Source: Aplysia californica
Lineage: Eukaryota; Mollusca; Gastropoda; Aplysiida; Aplysiidae
Reading direction: 5' to 3'
Length of the DNA stretch: 64,000 nucleotides
Assembly: GCF_000002075.1 (NCBI RefSeq)
Contig: NW_004797276.1
Location: 2,174,416 to 2,238,415 of the forward strand
Every line of letters starts with the position of its first letter. Positions within the stretch are counted from its first letter, which is position 1. A program made the position numbers and the translations under genes. Below are positions 1 through 10,169 of this stretch, one piece after another. The notes under the pieces were generated by a model, which did no database searches, was not told the DNA's origin, and saw only the letters and a list, made by a program, of their open reading frames with translations.

Positions 1-48
1 AGTGAGAGAGAGAGAGAGAGTGAGAGAGAGAGAGTGAGAGAGAGAGTT
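1..48. repeat. GA-rich microsatellite
   Basis: A GA dinucleotide tract with occasional GTGA interruptions occupies the left edge of the window and probably continues outside it. There is no coding signal. Confidence 0.95.
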
Positions 49-121
49 AACAAGTATGTGTTATCTACTTACCAAGCATCGTCAAATTTCTCTTTGTGAA
101 AATCAATAAATTATCTTATGT

Positions 122-535
122 CACCTCACCGTGCCCCTCCCCAACTCACCCCACCTCACCCGACCCCACCTCATCTCACCCCACTCCACCTCACCCCACT
201 CCACCTCACCTCATCTCACCCCACTCCACCCCACTCCACCTCACCTCACCTCACCCCACCTCGCCCGACCCCGCCCCATCCCACCTCACCCCACCTCACC
301 TCACTTCACCACCTCACCCCACCCCAAGTTACCTCACCTCTTCTCACCTCATTTCACCTCTCACCTCACCTCATATCACCTCACCTCACCCCACCCCCAC
401 TCCACCCCACCTCACCGTACCTCAGCTCACCTCACCCCATTTCACCTCACCCCACCCCACCTCACCTCACCTCACCCCACCTCACCCCACCTCACATCAC
501 CCAATCTCACCTCACCCTACCCCAATCTCACCTGA
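122..535. repeat. CACCT/CACCC pentanucleotide minisatellite
   Basis: About 410 bases are built from a five-base unit, CACCT or CACCC, with variants such as CACTC and CATCT. All three forward frames stay open and read as Pro/His/Ser/Thr-rich peptides, which is a by-product of the unit lacking stop codons. One strand is nearly pure pyrimidine plus A, the other purine plus T. Confidence 0.93.
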
Positions 536-1899
536 TCTTCAAAACAGACACAAGTAATTCTATCTACTTTTATTAAACAAATTTAAGTCAAGTCTTAAAA
601 GAAACAGAACAACTCTTATCCTCCCTCATTTAAAATATAATAAGATATAACAATTTTAACTAATGTTTTGACATATTGTCAGGACCTTCTTCCAGAACAG
701 AAAAGGAAGGACACAAACCTTGTTCTCTTGACTGCCTTTGTTTTTTAGCTGGACCTGGACCTGACTGATGTTCATTTTGTGACCCTATGAAATACAAAAG
801 TGATTTACATGATTAGGCAATTGGGTATGGTGCAAGTTCTCATGCCAAAGTTTACTTCCTGAAATAGTTTTGTTATTTGTCATTCTGCATCTTGGAAACA
901 TCATGATTATGTAATGTTGACTCAATGATACATGAACAGGTTCAAAAGCTTTTGAAGGCACAAGAAAAAAGTTGAGAGACATAGAAAGTTTACATTTTTC
1001 TTCTTCAATCATGCCAAAATAATTACTCGATTATTATATAGATATAAATAAACAAACACTCTCTCCAGGTTCATTACAAAACGAATTTATTTTCTGATTA
1101 TTTGCTACATATCCAGAGAAATTCTTAAATTACAGAAATCTCTGAAGCAAAGTGGGGGACTCAAGTGGTATAGAGCTTAGAGAGCTCAGATTCGCACACT
1201 GCATTAAGCAAAGTCTGTGAAACAGCCTAAAGGTGGGGTGGTCACTGGGGTTGAGAGAGGGGGGCATCCTTGAGCAAAACACTGAAGCATCAAGCTTAAC
1301 TCAAAGACTGTTTCATTTTCCAATGACATACATGTATTATTGACTCAAGTACATCATAGAATAAAAATCTCTCTACAGGTTTCAATAACGTTGTCTTTTC
1401 TTTCTTTTTTCAAATCTTCACTCAAATTGATTTATAATTTTGCCATAGAGACGTCAAATCATGCCTGAAAATGATGCTTACAAGTTATTTCAATCTATAA
1501 CTTGAAAGGTAATTTTCCCCTAAAGTAAAATTATCATACTTTTAACATGCTCGGGAAGATGGTGTCCATCTGCACATGGCATTCTTTTTTTTAGAATAGT
1601 GTCATATACAGGAAGACCCATTTGCTCATTTTATACCCTCTGTCAATCATACCAATTCAATATACTCTCCCCTAATCTTTACAAATTTGTTTTTCGCTTA
1701 AGATCATTACAATGACTATTCAACAATGATATAATTTCTCAGTACAATACTTTCTAGTCACATCATACTCCTACTTCCTTACAATATAAATATATATTAC
1801 TCGGGGGGATTAATACTGAAACAAAGTCAGTTATGGTAAACAAATGTCACGCATATATATACATAGAACTTGACCCAAAATTGTAATTTTATAACATAC
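536..1899. other. Non-coding stretch, probable intron of the minus-strand gene
   Basis: AT-rich sequence without a recognisable exon, conserved domain or structured repeat. If the exon call at 1900-1983 is right, this is intron sequence of the minus-strand gene, which continues off the left edge. Confidence 0.4.
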
Positions 1900-1983
1900 C
1901 AACATAACATCCACTAGAACCAGGGAATTGCTGCCCTTCTGAATGTAATGACCCACTGGACTCTCCACATTCATTATATTCAC
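1900..1983 (-). CDS. Probable linker exon of the minus-strand lola-like gene
   Basis: An 84-base minus-strand segment is bounded by a good acceptor (TTTTTCCTTACAG) and donor (GTATGTTA). Read in phase 1, to match the phase-1 end of the upstream coding exon at 5025, it is open for 28 codons and gives a Gly/Ser-rich peptide with segments such as ECGESSGSLHSEG, then ends in phase 1 again. Its paralogue has a 201-base, low-complexity, phase 1-to-1 linker exon at the same place (26004-26204). There is no conserved domain, so the call rests on splice sites, phase and analogy. It could be a chance pair of splice-like sites. Confidence 0.45.
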
Positions 1984-2102
1984 CTGTAAGGAAAAAGTAA
2001 ATGCAAACATGACTCGCATGTGAACGCAGTATCTATTTGGAGACGTCTCCGACAGAGATAGACCAATCAAAATGCTTCGTGTCTCAAGACCAAGTAAAAA
2101 TA

Positions 2103-2300
2103 TCTGGGGGGTTACAGGGGGGCATGCCCCCCTATTTTAACCCATAACTCGATATTTTGCTGCTAGCTTTGAATTTTTCTTGAAAATAGTTGATTTGCAA
2201 CAGTTTTAGTGGCGAAACGTGTGATCTGCAGGAAACAGTACACAGTTTAACCCCCCAAAGCAGTGCATCTGTGTGCGGGGGGCAAGTCTCCAAATAGTTC
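2103..2300. repeat. Dispersed repeat, family also at 14.2-15.3 kb
   Basis: Contains the block GGGGGGTTACAGGGGGGCAT, then CCCATAACTCGATATTTTGC, TTTTAGTGGC, TGTGATCTGCAG and GCAGTGCATCTGTGTG. The same ordered blocks recur several times at 14160-15335 and in weaker form near 19.7 kb. It has no coding capacity and its superfamily is unknown. Confidence 0.8.
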
Positions 2301-3163
2301 CTGGGTTCTCGCCAGAGACATCTCCTAATATCTTTTGCACATGTGAAGGGTTTATCCAACACGAAATAAGTGAGAAAAAGAAAACGTTTGCAACTCGGTC
2401 TTATCTATCATGGTCACCATGGGGTCAGTTTGGCCCACCACCATAGCACCAAGTCCAAAAAAAAATATTGGAAGACGTGCTTATAGTGTGCACTGAACTT
2501 GAACACCAAAATAATTTCAAAATTTCATAGAACGCTACAGAAAACAAACTGATTTAGGGGTGGTTGCAACAAAATCCCCATTGTTCACAAGAAGGGACCA
2601 AGTGCAATCATGAACTCCCACGGGACCAGAGACTTTCTTTGTGTCAGCAGATTCTCTCTTAATAGAGTGAAAAGAACATAAAAGGGGAGGGGGAATCCTT
2701 TCTTACTGTTTGTTGGCTATCAGACCAAATGCTGTTAGGCCTGTGTAACCTATTCTTAGTTATTAATAACACGTGCAGAGCTGACAACCTTTGAAAATTG
2801 AAAAAAAGGGAAACCTTATATTCAACCTCAGACAAATGCCCAGGTAGAGGTTCGAAGGAGGTAGTACTGTTTACTTGATGGTTCTCCACACTACTAGTCA
2901 GTTTAAGAATAAAAACAAACAACAAAACATGGAGTTGATAAATCATAACTGCATTATCCAATGTAATTTATAAGAGAGTAATCTGGAAATTTAAAAAAAA
3001 CGAACATTGCCAAATTTATTATGAAATTGGCAATGTTCGTCATAAAAAATTAGGGACACCTTGCAACTTCCCAATATACCGTACCCTGGTCCCCTGTGAA
3101 ACAAAGCCACTCTTTCACAACCCACTACCCACAGTAAATAGGAAATAAAACCCCGCCAATGAC

Positions 3164-4739
3164 CAGAGCTGTTAAAGTACTTTTAAAAAGGTACTTAAGT
3201 ACAAATTTAAGTACAATCTTAAATATGTACTAAAGAACAGTAAAAGTACTTTCCTGTAAAATGTACTTGAGTGCAAGTACTTTTTTTAAAAAGTACTTAT
3301 GAGTACATTTTGAGTACTTTCTGCTAATATGCTAAAACACTTCAGTGCTACTGCAAAACATCACATTGAATAACATATCCAGTATTTTTGACAAATTCGG
3401 TAATTTATTAAAAATGTAAACAGTGTACAAAGCATTTGAATATACGCACTGAACGTAGGCGAAAATGGTCCGTGAAATTGAAAAAAACCCAGCAAACAAA
3501 CAGATGCAACTAGTGAGTAAGTCATATTATGAATAGAACTTGTTTGACCAAGACAATATGATATATGATCAAATGTAAGTCAGTCCTAGAGGTCGGAAAG
3601 TAGGAAAAGTATCCAAACTGGAAAATGTAGAGACAAAGTTGCTCTAAGAAAATATAAAATTGATGAAAATGGCCACCAAAAAAAGTGCATTGAATTCTTC
3701 ATTGACAAATCCTCAAGGAATCAAGGTAGCCTTAAGCACAAACCACAAAAAAAGGAAAAAAGAAATTTAGGTAGCCCAAAAAATTGTTAAATCGATACTG
3801 AGAACTCAGTTTCAATAGATTATAATAGTGGTAAGACAGATTTTGGTCACACTGTGTAGTCCACGGCGCCCAGGGCAAACCAAAATAGGCCTACATGTAA
3901 TTTCCTAGAGTCTAGTAAGTGTAGTGTAACCAAAAATTCTCTACTACAGTAGTCTCCGCCTAAGATCCCAGCCGACGAAGCCAAGGAAAAATCTACAGTG
4001 ACCCATGAACTGATGTGACCCCTGGGTAGGTTTATGACATATGGCGAGCAAAGAGTGGTCAACCTTGATGACCAATCACAGTAGCATGGTGGCATGAGGC
4101 ATGCCATAATATTATACTGTACACTCATTAGCATATCGTCTCGGGATCTTTATCTACGTTTATCCAGTTGCCCCTCCCCTTTACCTGTCCAAAAATTGTA
4201 GCCTCCCATCTTTGATTGAGTCCCCCCGCCTTTGTCGTTACGTACCATTACGCTGTGACCACACCAGTTAAAATTCAGGCTGTCTCACAAATTCGGGAAT
4301 AGAGAAAAACTGCCTTCAACTTCAATGGTCAGGGAAGAGTTCACAGTTCGATGTGATCCTGCCAGGAGTGAACTTGTAGGCCCTACCCACCCAACGAGTG
4401 ATGAAAGTTGAGGTGGCGAGCTCAGATGCGAGTGCAATGTTTGGGGAAAAGAAACGCCCATCGGTCAGTTCACACCTCGGTGTGATCCCGTCTGGTGATC
4501 ATTGTACCGTTTCATGGAGTTTTACAACGCTTGTGATCACATTCACGAGAGTGGCTGATCTTTGACTCGACGGGCAGTTCTTTATTCTCAACTTTTAACT
4601 CTTGGTTGATCGGCTGTGCCTGCCCGGGTGTTTGTTCCGTAAATTATGATCAGAAATGCCGGCACTTATTCTTTCATTAAGCTTCAAAAGTACTCAAAAT
4701 GTACTTTAAAAGTAGGCAAAAGTACTTTGTAATGCACAG
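3164..4739. mobile_element. hAT-like non-autonomous element with nested pogo-like fragment
   Basis: The left arm (3164-3310) begins CAGAGCTGTTAAAGTAC and is packed with AAGTACTT-type motifs. The right arm (about 4685-4739) carries the inverse motifs and ends near AATGCACAG. AAGTACTT-rich ends of this style are known from hAT elements. Between the arms, sequence from about 3946 starts ACAGTAGTCTCCGCCTAAGA and is shared with 29617-29936, where the matching opposite end is kept. It therefore looks like a second, pogo-like element inserted in the first. No target duplication is clear for the outer element and no transposase was found. Confidence 0.45.
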
Positions 4740-5024
4740 AATAGAGAGGGGAAAAAGTGGGGATTTGAAATCCTTTTGTGTTTAACAGTGTTTGTGTTGC
4801 GCAATGTCTACTGTATTTTTAAAATCTCTTTCAAGTCTCTATACTTTTTTTTTTTTTTACAGAAAAAAGGTTTGTCCCAGCCTCTTTCAAACAAGTTACA
4901 CGTACGAAATGTGACCGATTTTTCTTTTTGCTTATTAAATATATATGTAAACCTGCTCCCACTTCTTAAGTTCCTTCGTCACAATATTCTGATACTTCTG
5001 TTAACTGTGTCTTATAGAACTTAC

Positions 5025-5550
5025 CAGGGGATCCTGGAAGGACCACGCAGTCATCTGAAGGATCGTCCCCTTCCACTTTGATCACCATATGGTTTCCCGC
5101 CGTTTCACTAACAACAGGAGCATCATACTTGACAGAGTATTTTTGCTGGGCAGATTCTGTCTCTTCAGAGTCACTCAGGCTTCCCATGGCACTAGCACTT
5201 TGCCTTGGTTTGTCATGTGGAATATCACTCGACTTCTTTACATTCTTTTTTGCTCTTTGAGAATCAATTATTTCTTCATCATGGGGAACTTGTTTGGTGC
5301 TTAATCTTGAAGGCGGTGAAGAATGATAACTATTACTGAGAAAAGTGGTTGATGCATCATCTCCTTCCTTTGATACTTGTTCATCCACAATGTAATTGAA
5401 TTTGAATTTGTGATCAACCCTGACATTGATATGTCCTATTAATTCAATACTCTCATTGAAGTCCACTTGCCCATTACAAAGAATCTGTAATGACTTCACT
5501 AGCGATGATATGAAATTGCTTGCAGCAATGTTCGAACTTTCTTCCAGCAT
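5025..5550 (-). CDS. First coding exon of minus-strand gene, paralogue of the 24 kb gene
   Basis: Encodes 175 residues plus one base of the next codon. The exon begins at 5562 after a TTTCTCTAG acceptor, with 12 untranslated bases before the ATG at 5550; the donor is G|GTAAGT at 5025/5024. Residues 12-61 match residues 8-57 of the plus-strand gene at 28 of 50 positions, with shared pieces LVKSLQ, IELIGH/IEIIGH and YIV. The rest is Ser- and charge-rich and looks disordered. IKVE at residues 157-160 fits the sumoylation consensus, and an acidic GDDPSDD patch follows. The N-terminal domain is not one I can name. By analogy this is the common front half of a transcription factor whose DNA-binding exons lie beyond the left edge. 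Start position, acceptor context and phase all parallel the paralogue, which makes a pseudogene unlikely. Confidence 0.8.
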
Positions 5551-5562
5551 GTTGGTCACCAA

Positions 5563-6436
5563 CTAGAGAAAGAATTCAAACAGATTAACATTAAAACTTT
5601 TCCATTTTATAACGTTAAAAAAAACAAAAACAAATATGATGTAATGATGACTTGAAACCAATGAAAGATAACAATATCTGTTTGTGACATTTGTTAACTA
5701 GTGGTGTAGATGATTTCATGAAGCACTTTAAATAACTTATAAACACATTCTGCACATGAGTTACAAGTAAAGGAAACTGAATGCTTGAAACTTTCAACCA
5801 TAGTTGCTCAGAAGGCTTGCATAACACTCTGCCCAAATCCACACTTTTGATACATGGATACATCCTTAAGACAGTTTTTTCCGAGTTTTGCAGGACTTTG
5901 GAGGAATGCTCCCCGAGCCTTTTGACACATCTTGCACTTGCTGTTGAAGGTAAGCCTAGGCCTAGGTTTGACAGCGACGAAGTCTTCGAATTAATTGGTC
6001 TTTTCTTTTTTTCTTTTTTAGATACATTTAAATTCTCTGTCTTTCTAGGCCTAGATCTAGATCTATGTAGATTTAGATTCTAGATCTAGATGTCTAGTCT
6101 AGATCTGGATTCTAGAATCTAGATTTTTAGCTCTAAGATAGAGATAGGCTATCAGTTCTAATAGTCTCCTATTGGATTACAAGTGATGGGCCAGATTTTG
6201 GACTTCAGGCTAGCTTTGGGTCGTGTGTTAAACAAAGTTTAAAAAATTTATTTAGGGACCCTAATTCTTTCTAAAAATCATTCTAGAGATCTAGAATCTA
6301 GGCTGGATCTGTACCCTTAGTAAAAAGGTTGTCTAGTCTGTCAAGAAGTCCAAAACTTTGTTAAAATGTTATCAAATGGACTTCCTTTCAGACAAAACCT
6401 TCACAGCAGCAGACACTTAAATTTCAACACTGAATA
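5563..6436. other. 5' flank or first intron of the minus-strand gene, with TCTAGA-rich tract
   Basis: The acceptor at 5563-5564 implies an upstream non-coding exon, so this is probably intron on the minus strand. Positions about 6040-6130 are a cluster of overlapping CTAGATCTAGA words, a motif that recurs near 13.55, 13.73, 21.25 and 21.85 kb. A plus-strand open frame at 5781-5950 ends at a good donor but resembles nothing known. Confidence 0.4.
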
Positions 6437-6678
6437 CCCTATCCGTATGTCGTGTTTTACTCTCGTATCCATACGATGTGGGGAACTCTGTGCCACTACT
6501 TTCCAAAGAGAAAATTTACTCGTTAATCCAATCCGTACACTTTGCATAGCAGTCTGTCAAAATGATTTTTTGAGAAATACTGAAAGTTTCAAAGAGTTCT
6601 TCGCACGAGAGAAGTATTCTAAAATGTGAAGAATACAATCCTAGGGGTACAAAATGACTCCAGGGCGTACGGATAGGA
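6437..6678. mobile_element. piggyBac-type MITE, copy 1
   Basis: About 240 bases with terminal inverted repeats CCCTATCCGTATG and CGTACGGATAGG, the right one followed by TTAA. The body is alignable by eye, in the opposite orientation, with copies at 31172-31370 and 54843-55098, the last having intact TTAA duplications. It is non-autonomous and has no transposase. Short open frames are shared between copies because the DNA is shared. Confidence 0.75.
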
Positions 6679-6781
6679 TTAATGAGGATTGTATAGATTG
6701 TGAAGCACATGGAGCTTGCTGTTGAGCGGGGATTTGCGCTATACATATGCTATCTATTATTAATGATCAGATCAACTTGTA

Positions 6782-6931
6782 CAGTTTAATCTGTCCGAGA
6801 CGACCACCCATTGTCGATGACAAAAGTTGTCATCTCATACTGTCATTTTTTTTATGCAGGGGGGGGGGGGGGGGCAGTGGGAAGTGATCGTTTGTAGTTT
6901 AAACAGGTGGTCGTTATAACAGGTTTGACTG
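6782..6931. mobile_element. Short pogo/Tc1-type MITE
   Basis: The left end CAGTTTAATCTGTCCGAGAC and right end GTCGTTATAACAGGTTTGAC are inverted versions of the widespread CAGTCAAACCTGT-type terminus. The left flank is TA. The right flank in place is CA, but the displaced right-hand target copy of the adjoining hAT element (8161-8168) still reads ACTGTACT, showing the original flank was TA. A 16-base G run lies inside at 6859-6874. Confidence 0.7.
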
Positions 6932-6935
6932 CACT

Positions 6936-8160
6936 CAGGGTTGGGTTGATTTAAATCAGGTTGATTTAAATCAGTTGATTTTTTTTATTTAAATCAACTT
7001 GATTTTTTAAATAAAAATCAGTGATTTAAATCACTTTTTTTTAAAATTATTTTTATTCGGTTTTTACACATTTCAACATTCAGAATTCCTTTCCTTGGTT
7101 TCATATAACAGATATAAGGTTTAGTAGACTAATATAATCATGCTTAAAAGTCTGCTTTCCACCCTTTCACTGTAAAATAATACAGTATTCAATTTACTTT
7201 TTTTTCCATAAAATGAAATCAGAGCTGGGTTGATTTAAATCAGTTGATTAAAAATTTTTTAAAATCAATTTGATTTTAAAAATAAAAATCAGTGATTTAA
7301 ATCACTTTTTTTAAAAATGTATTCAGATTTTACATATTTAAACTTTCAGAATTCCTTTCCTTGGTTATATTTTAAACGGATATAAGGTTTAGTAGACTAA
7401 TATAATCATGCTTAAAAGTCTGCTTTCCCCCCTGTCACTGTAAAATAATACAGTTCTCAATTTACTTTTTTTCCATAATTGAAAACCAGGGTTGGGTTGA
7501 TTTAAATCGGGTCGATTTAAATCAGTTGATTTTTTAAAATTTAAATCAACTTGATTTTAAAAATAGAACTCAGTGATTTAAATCACTTAAAAAAAATGTT
7601 TTCTGTTTTTACATCTTTAAACATTCAGAATTCCTTTCCTTGGTTTTATAAAACATATAAGGTTTAGTAGACTAAAACTGCTTAAAAGTCTGCTTTCCCC
7701 CCCTGTCACTGTAAGTAGTAAAATAATACAGTATTCAATTTACTTTTTTTTCATAATTGAAATTAGCATTTTCTTTTTCTTTTTAGACAAACACAAGCGC
7801 GTGCTCACACACACACTGTAATAAAAATAAAATGCAAGTTTATCTATGCATAATTACCCCCCCCCCCCCCTCCTTCCTTTTAGACTGACATTTTCTTCAT
7901 TTTTTGTCTGTAGCCATAATTCACTGATATAGCAGATTAAGGCTTTCTAAAATTGCAGTTGCTTAAATTAATCATTAGTTAAAATAAAGACAATGCATTT
8001 TGCACTAAAAGAACATACTTTTAGCCACCAAAAATCCCAAACTGTGTCGACATTTTGAAAAAAATCAAAAAAATCCGATTTAAATAAAAAAAATCTGATT
8101 TAAATTTTAAAAATCGATTTTTTAATTTTTATCCCCCCCCCAAAAAAATCACCAACCCTG
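6936..8160. mobile_element. hAT-type MITE with three tandem internal repeats
   Basis: A 1225-base element. The left end is CAGGGTTGGGTTGATTT and the inverted right end is CAGGGTTGGTGATTTT. It is flanked by 8-base duplications, ACTGCACT at 6928-6935 and ACTGTACT at 8161-8168 (7 of 8 match), the target length expected of hAT elements. About 6950-7760 holds three roughly 270-base tandem copies, each opening with paired TTGATTTAAATCA-like words and containing AGAATTCCTTTCCTTGGTT and AAGGTTTAGTAGACTAA. It carries no transposase. It landed at the right end of the MITE at 6782-6931, so it is the younger of the two. Confidence 0.85.
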
Positions 8161-8168
8161 ACTGTACT

Positions 8169-8935
8169 ACGAGTGAGTGCTACTGCTAGTGCCCTGTCAC
8201 TTCTAAATTTAACGCAAGCTTCCTGGCTAACAGGTAAAGCAGAAAGGTCAGTACCTAACTGCGAAATATAAAAAATGTATGGGCTGGGCGGTCAAAATAT
8301 TTGGTTAATCAAAATGCCAGAAAAGGCAGAATTTTAGTTTATGCAAATTTTAAAGAGCAACAACACAAAAAAAATTAATTAAAAAAATTGAAAGTATGCA
8401 AGAAGTTTAGGCAAACAAAATTAGTAATTATTATCCATACTTGGTTTCGTAAGTAAGCGATTGAACCGTGATGAAAATTATAAGGGCATGCTAGTGCTGA
8501 GAAATATGCCCTAAACATGATACAGTAGTCTCTGCCTAAACGCACGGTGCTCGGGACGACCCATAAGTATGCATTTATACGGAGCGTGAGTCATGAACCT
8601 GTGCAAGGAAGGAATGGGCGCAACTGTCTTATTTCCTAGATATTTTAGTGACCCTTGGAGGGTGGGGGATCAGTTTGGACGACAACGTGACGACACATGA
8701 CAGTTTTGTGAAGAATCCCTCGACTGCGGTATGAATTATGAATACTAAGGGGGGGGGGGGGGGGAGCGCAAAAAGGGACTCACTGTTCTGTATATAGTAT
8801 ATATATAATTATAATATCATGTCTGTCCACCCCGGTCATAATCAGTCGTAGTGGGTGGATTCCATGTACAGTTAGTTCGTGTGGTCTATTTGGTTGTTTT
8901 TGGCTGTGGCAGGGGGTTAGGCGAAAGGCCACCTC
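8169..8935. other. Unassigned intergenic stretch
   Basis: No gene recognised. ACAGTAGTCTCTGCCTAA at about 8521 is the same terminus seen at 3946 and in inverse form near 29935, so a solitary end of the same pogo-like family sits here. A 16-base G run lies at 8749-8764. Confidence 0.4.
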
Positions 8936-8937
8936 TA

Positions 8938-9182
8938 TTCTCACCCCGGGTGAGAATAGTGCAGGCGAGTCTTTTGGCTATATAGATTCTCACCCGGTGC
9001 GCGTTCACCGTTATAGCCTAAATCTAGGCCAACCAATTTTGCGTTCACCCTAAACCACAGAATTCTACACTGTGATAACAGAAAAATTTTAGAATTCTGT
9101 GCCGTGAACAAACGTTTCATTACTACTGTTAGCCTACTAAAAGCGTACAATTTTGTCTGTGGGCAGTGGAGAGAGAGAGAGA

Positions 9183-9242
<60 letters not shown>

Positions 9243-9757
9243 AGTAGCGCCAGAACTTCCGGGCAAAACAAAATGGCAACCCGCGTAGTTCGGCTCGATT
9301 CGAAAAGTTAAATAGCCATAGCATCTTTGTAGACGACCAAATTAATTTACTTTTGTGTTTTAACATCATCTTTAAACTTTGTTTTGGTCAATTTGATCGT
9401 CCACACCGATAGACCGTATTCAGAAAGAGACAGATCTAGAGAGAGAGAGAAGAGGGGATGAGTAGATCTTGCGAGAACTTCCAGGCAAAACAAAATGGCG
9501 ACCCCCGTAGTTCGGCTCGATTCAAAAAGTGAAATAGCCATAGCATCTTTGTAGTCGATAAAATTAGCTTACTTTTGTGCTATAACGTAATCTTTTCTTT
9601 GCCTTTATCCATTTGATCATCCACATCGATAGAAAGTATTCCGAAATTAGGAAAAACAGGTCTTGTTTCACACCGGGTGAGAATAGCGTACGGTGGCAAG
9701 TCTCACCCCGGGTGAGAGGTCGATCGTATTTCTATTCTCACCCCGGGTGAGAATAGC
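8938..9757. mobile_element. Palindrome-bounded repeat element of unknown family
   Basis: Both ends carry the near-perfect palindrome CTATTCTCACC...GGTGAGAATAG (about 8937-8961 and 9733-9757), with diverged copies just inside each end (about 8991, 9670 and 9703). The interior holds two direct copies of a roughly 200-base unit, about 9240-9433 and 9455-9655. Each starts with AACTTCCGGGC or AACTTCCAGGC, then AAACAAAATGGC and GTAGTTCGGCTCGATTC. A GA microsatellite lies at 9168-9239. It abuts the integrase fossil on its right, and the fossil's reading runs straight into the boundary, suggesting insertion into that older element. Confidence 0.6.
9168..9239. repeat. GA microsatellite
   Basis: About 72 bases of nearly pure GA repeat inside the palindrome-bounded element. 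It produces an artefactual Leu/Ser-rich open frame on the minus strand. Confidence 0.95.
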
Positions 9758-10169
9758 CACTTCCTAGGCGAAAATGAGTCATGTCCACTGCAAGCCTCTC
9801 CCAGACTGTGCTAACCTCCAAATCCCCAGTTTCGTGTTGTAATGGAGCAGGGTCTATCGACTGACATCTCTTACAATTCTTCACGGCTGATTTCAGTTGT
9901 TCCTTTGTCTTTGTTATTGTCGGATCAACTTCCTTGGCCAGATACCATGACCGTTCAACCCCCATGTGGTGCTGGTTATGCAGATATCCATGACAACGGT
10001 ACTTTTGTTGCAGCACCGATCGCAGAACTCTCTTCTTAGTAGGCCTACTCATTTCTGGTTTGCTGGTTTGAGCCAACCACTCTTTCTTTACTCTTGTTAA
10101 AGAGTCAGCCTTGTCGTACTTCGAAGGCACGAGATATCTAGATCTAATAATAGCCAATGTTACAAACAA
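9758..10169 (-). mobile_element. LTR-retroelement integrase fossil
   Basis: The minus-strand translation contains the zinc-binding and early core part of a retroelement integrase. A His-rich HNQHHMGVER segment and a CKRCQSIDPAP segment form the HHCC-type domain, followed by WERLAVDMTHF, the usual lead-in to the catalytic core. This is an isolated, broken fragment of an LTR retroelement; the clade (Gypsy-like or other) cannot be settled from it. No LTRs or other parts were found nearby. It is probably old, and it is abutted by the palindrome-bounded element on its C-terminal side. Confidence 0.75.

Noticed and set aside
96-576. Three overlapping Pro/His/Ser/Thr-rich proteins
   Set aside because: They are the three frames of a CACCT/CACCC minisatellite that lacks stop codons; there is no domain, start context or splice support.
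5781-6083. Plus-strand open frame ending at a GTAAGC donor near 5950
   Set aside because: No domain and no convincing partner exon; it lies antisense in the likely first intron of the minus-strand gene.
6366-6629. Conserved-looking small protein shared with 54898-55083
   Set aside because: Both frames lie inside copies of the same piggyBac-type MITE; the similarity is DNA repeat similarity.
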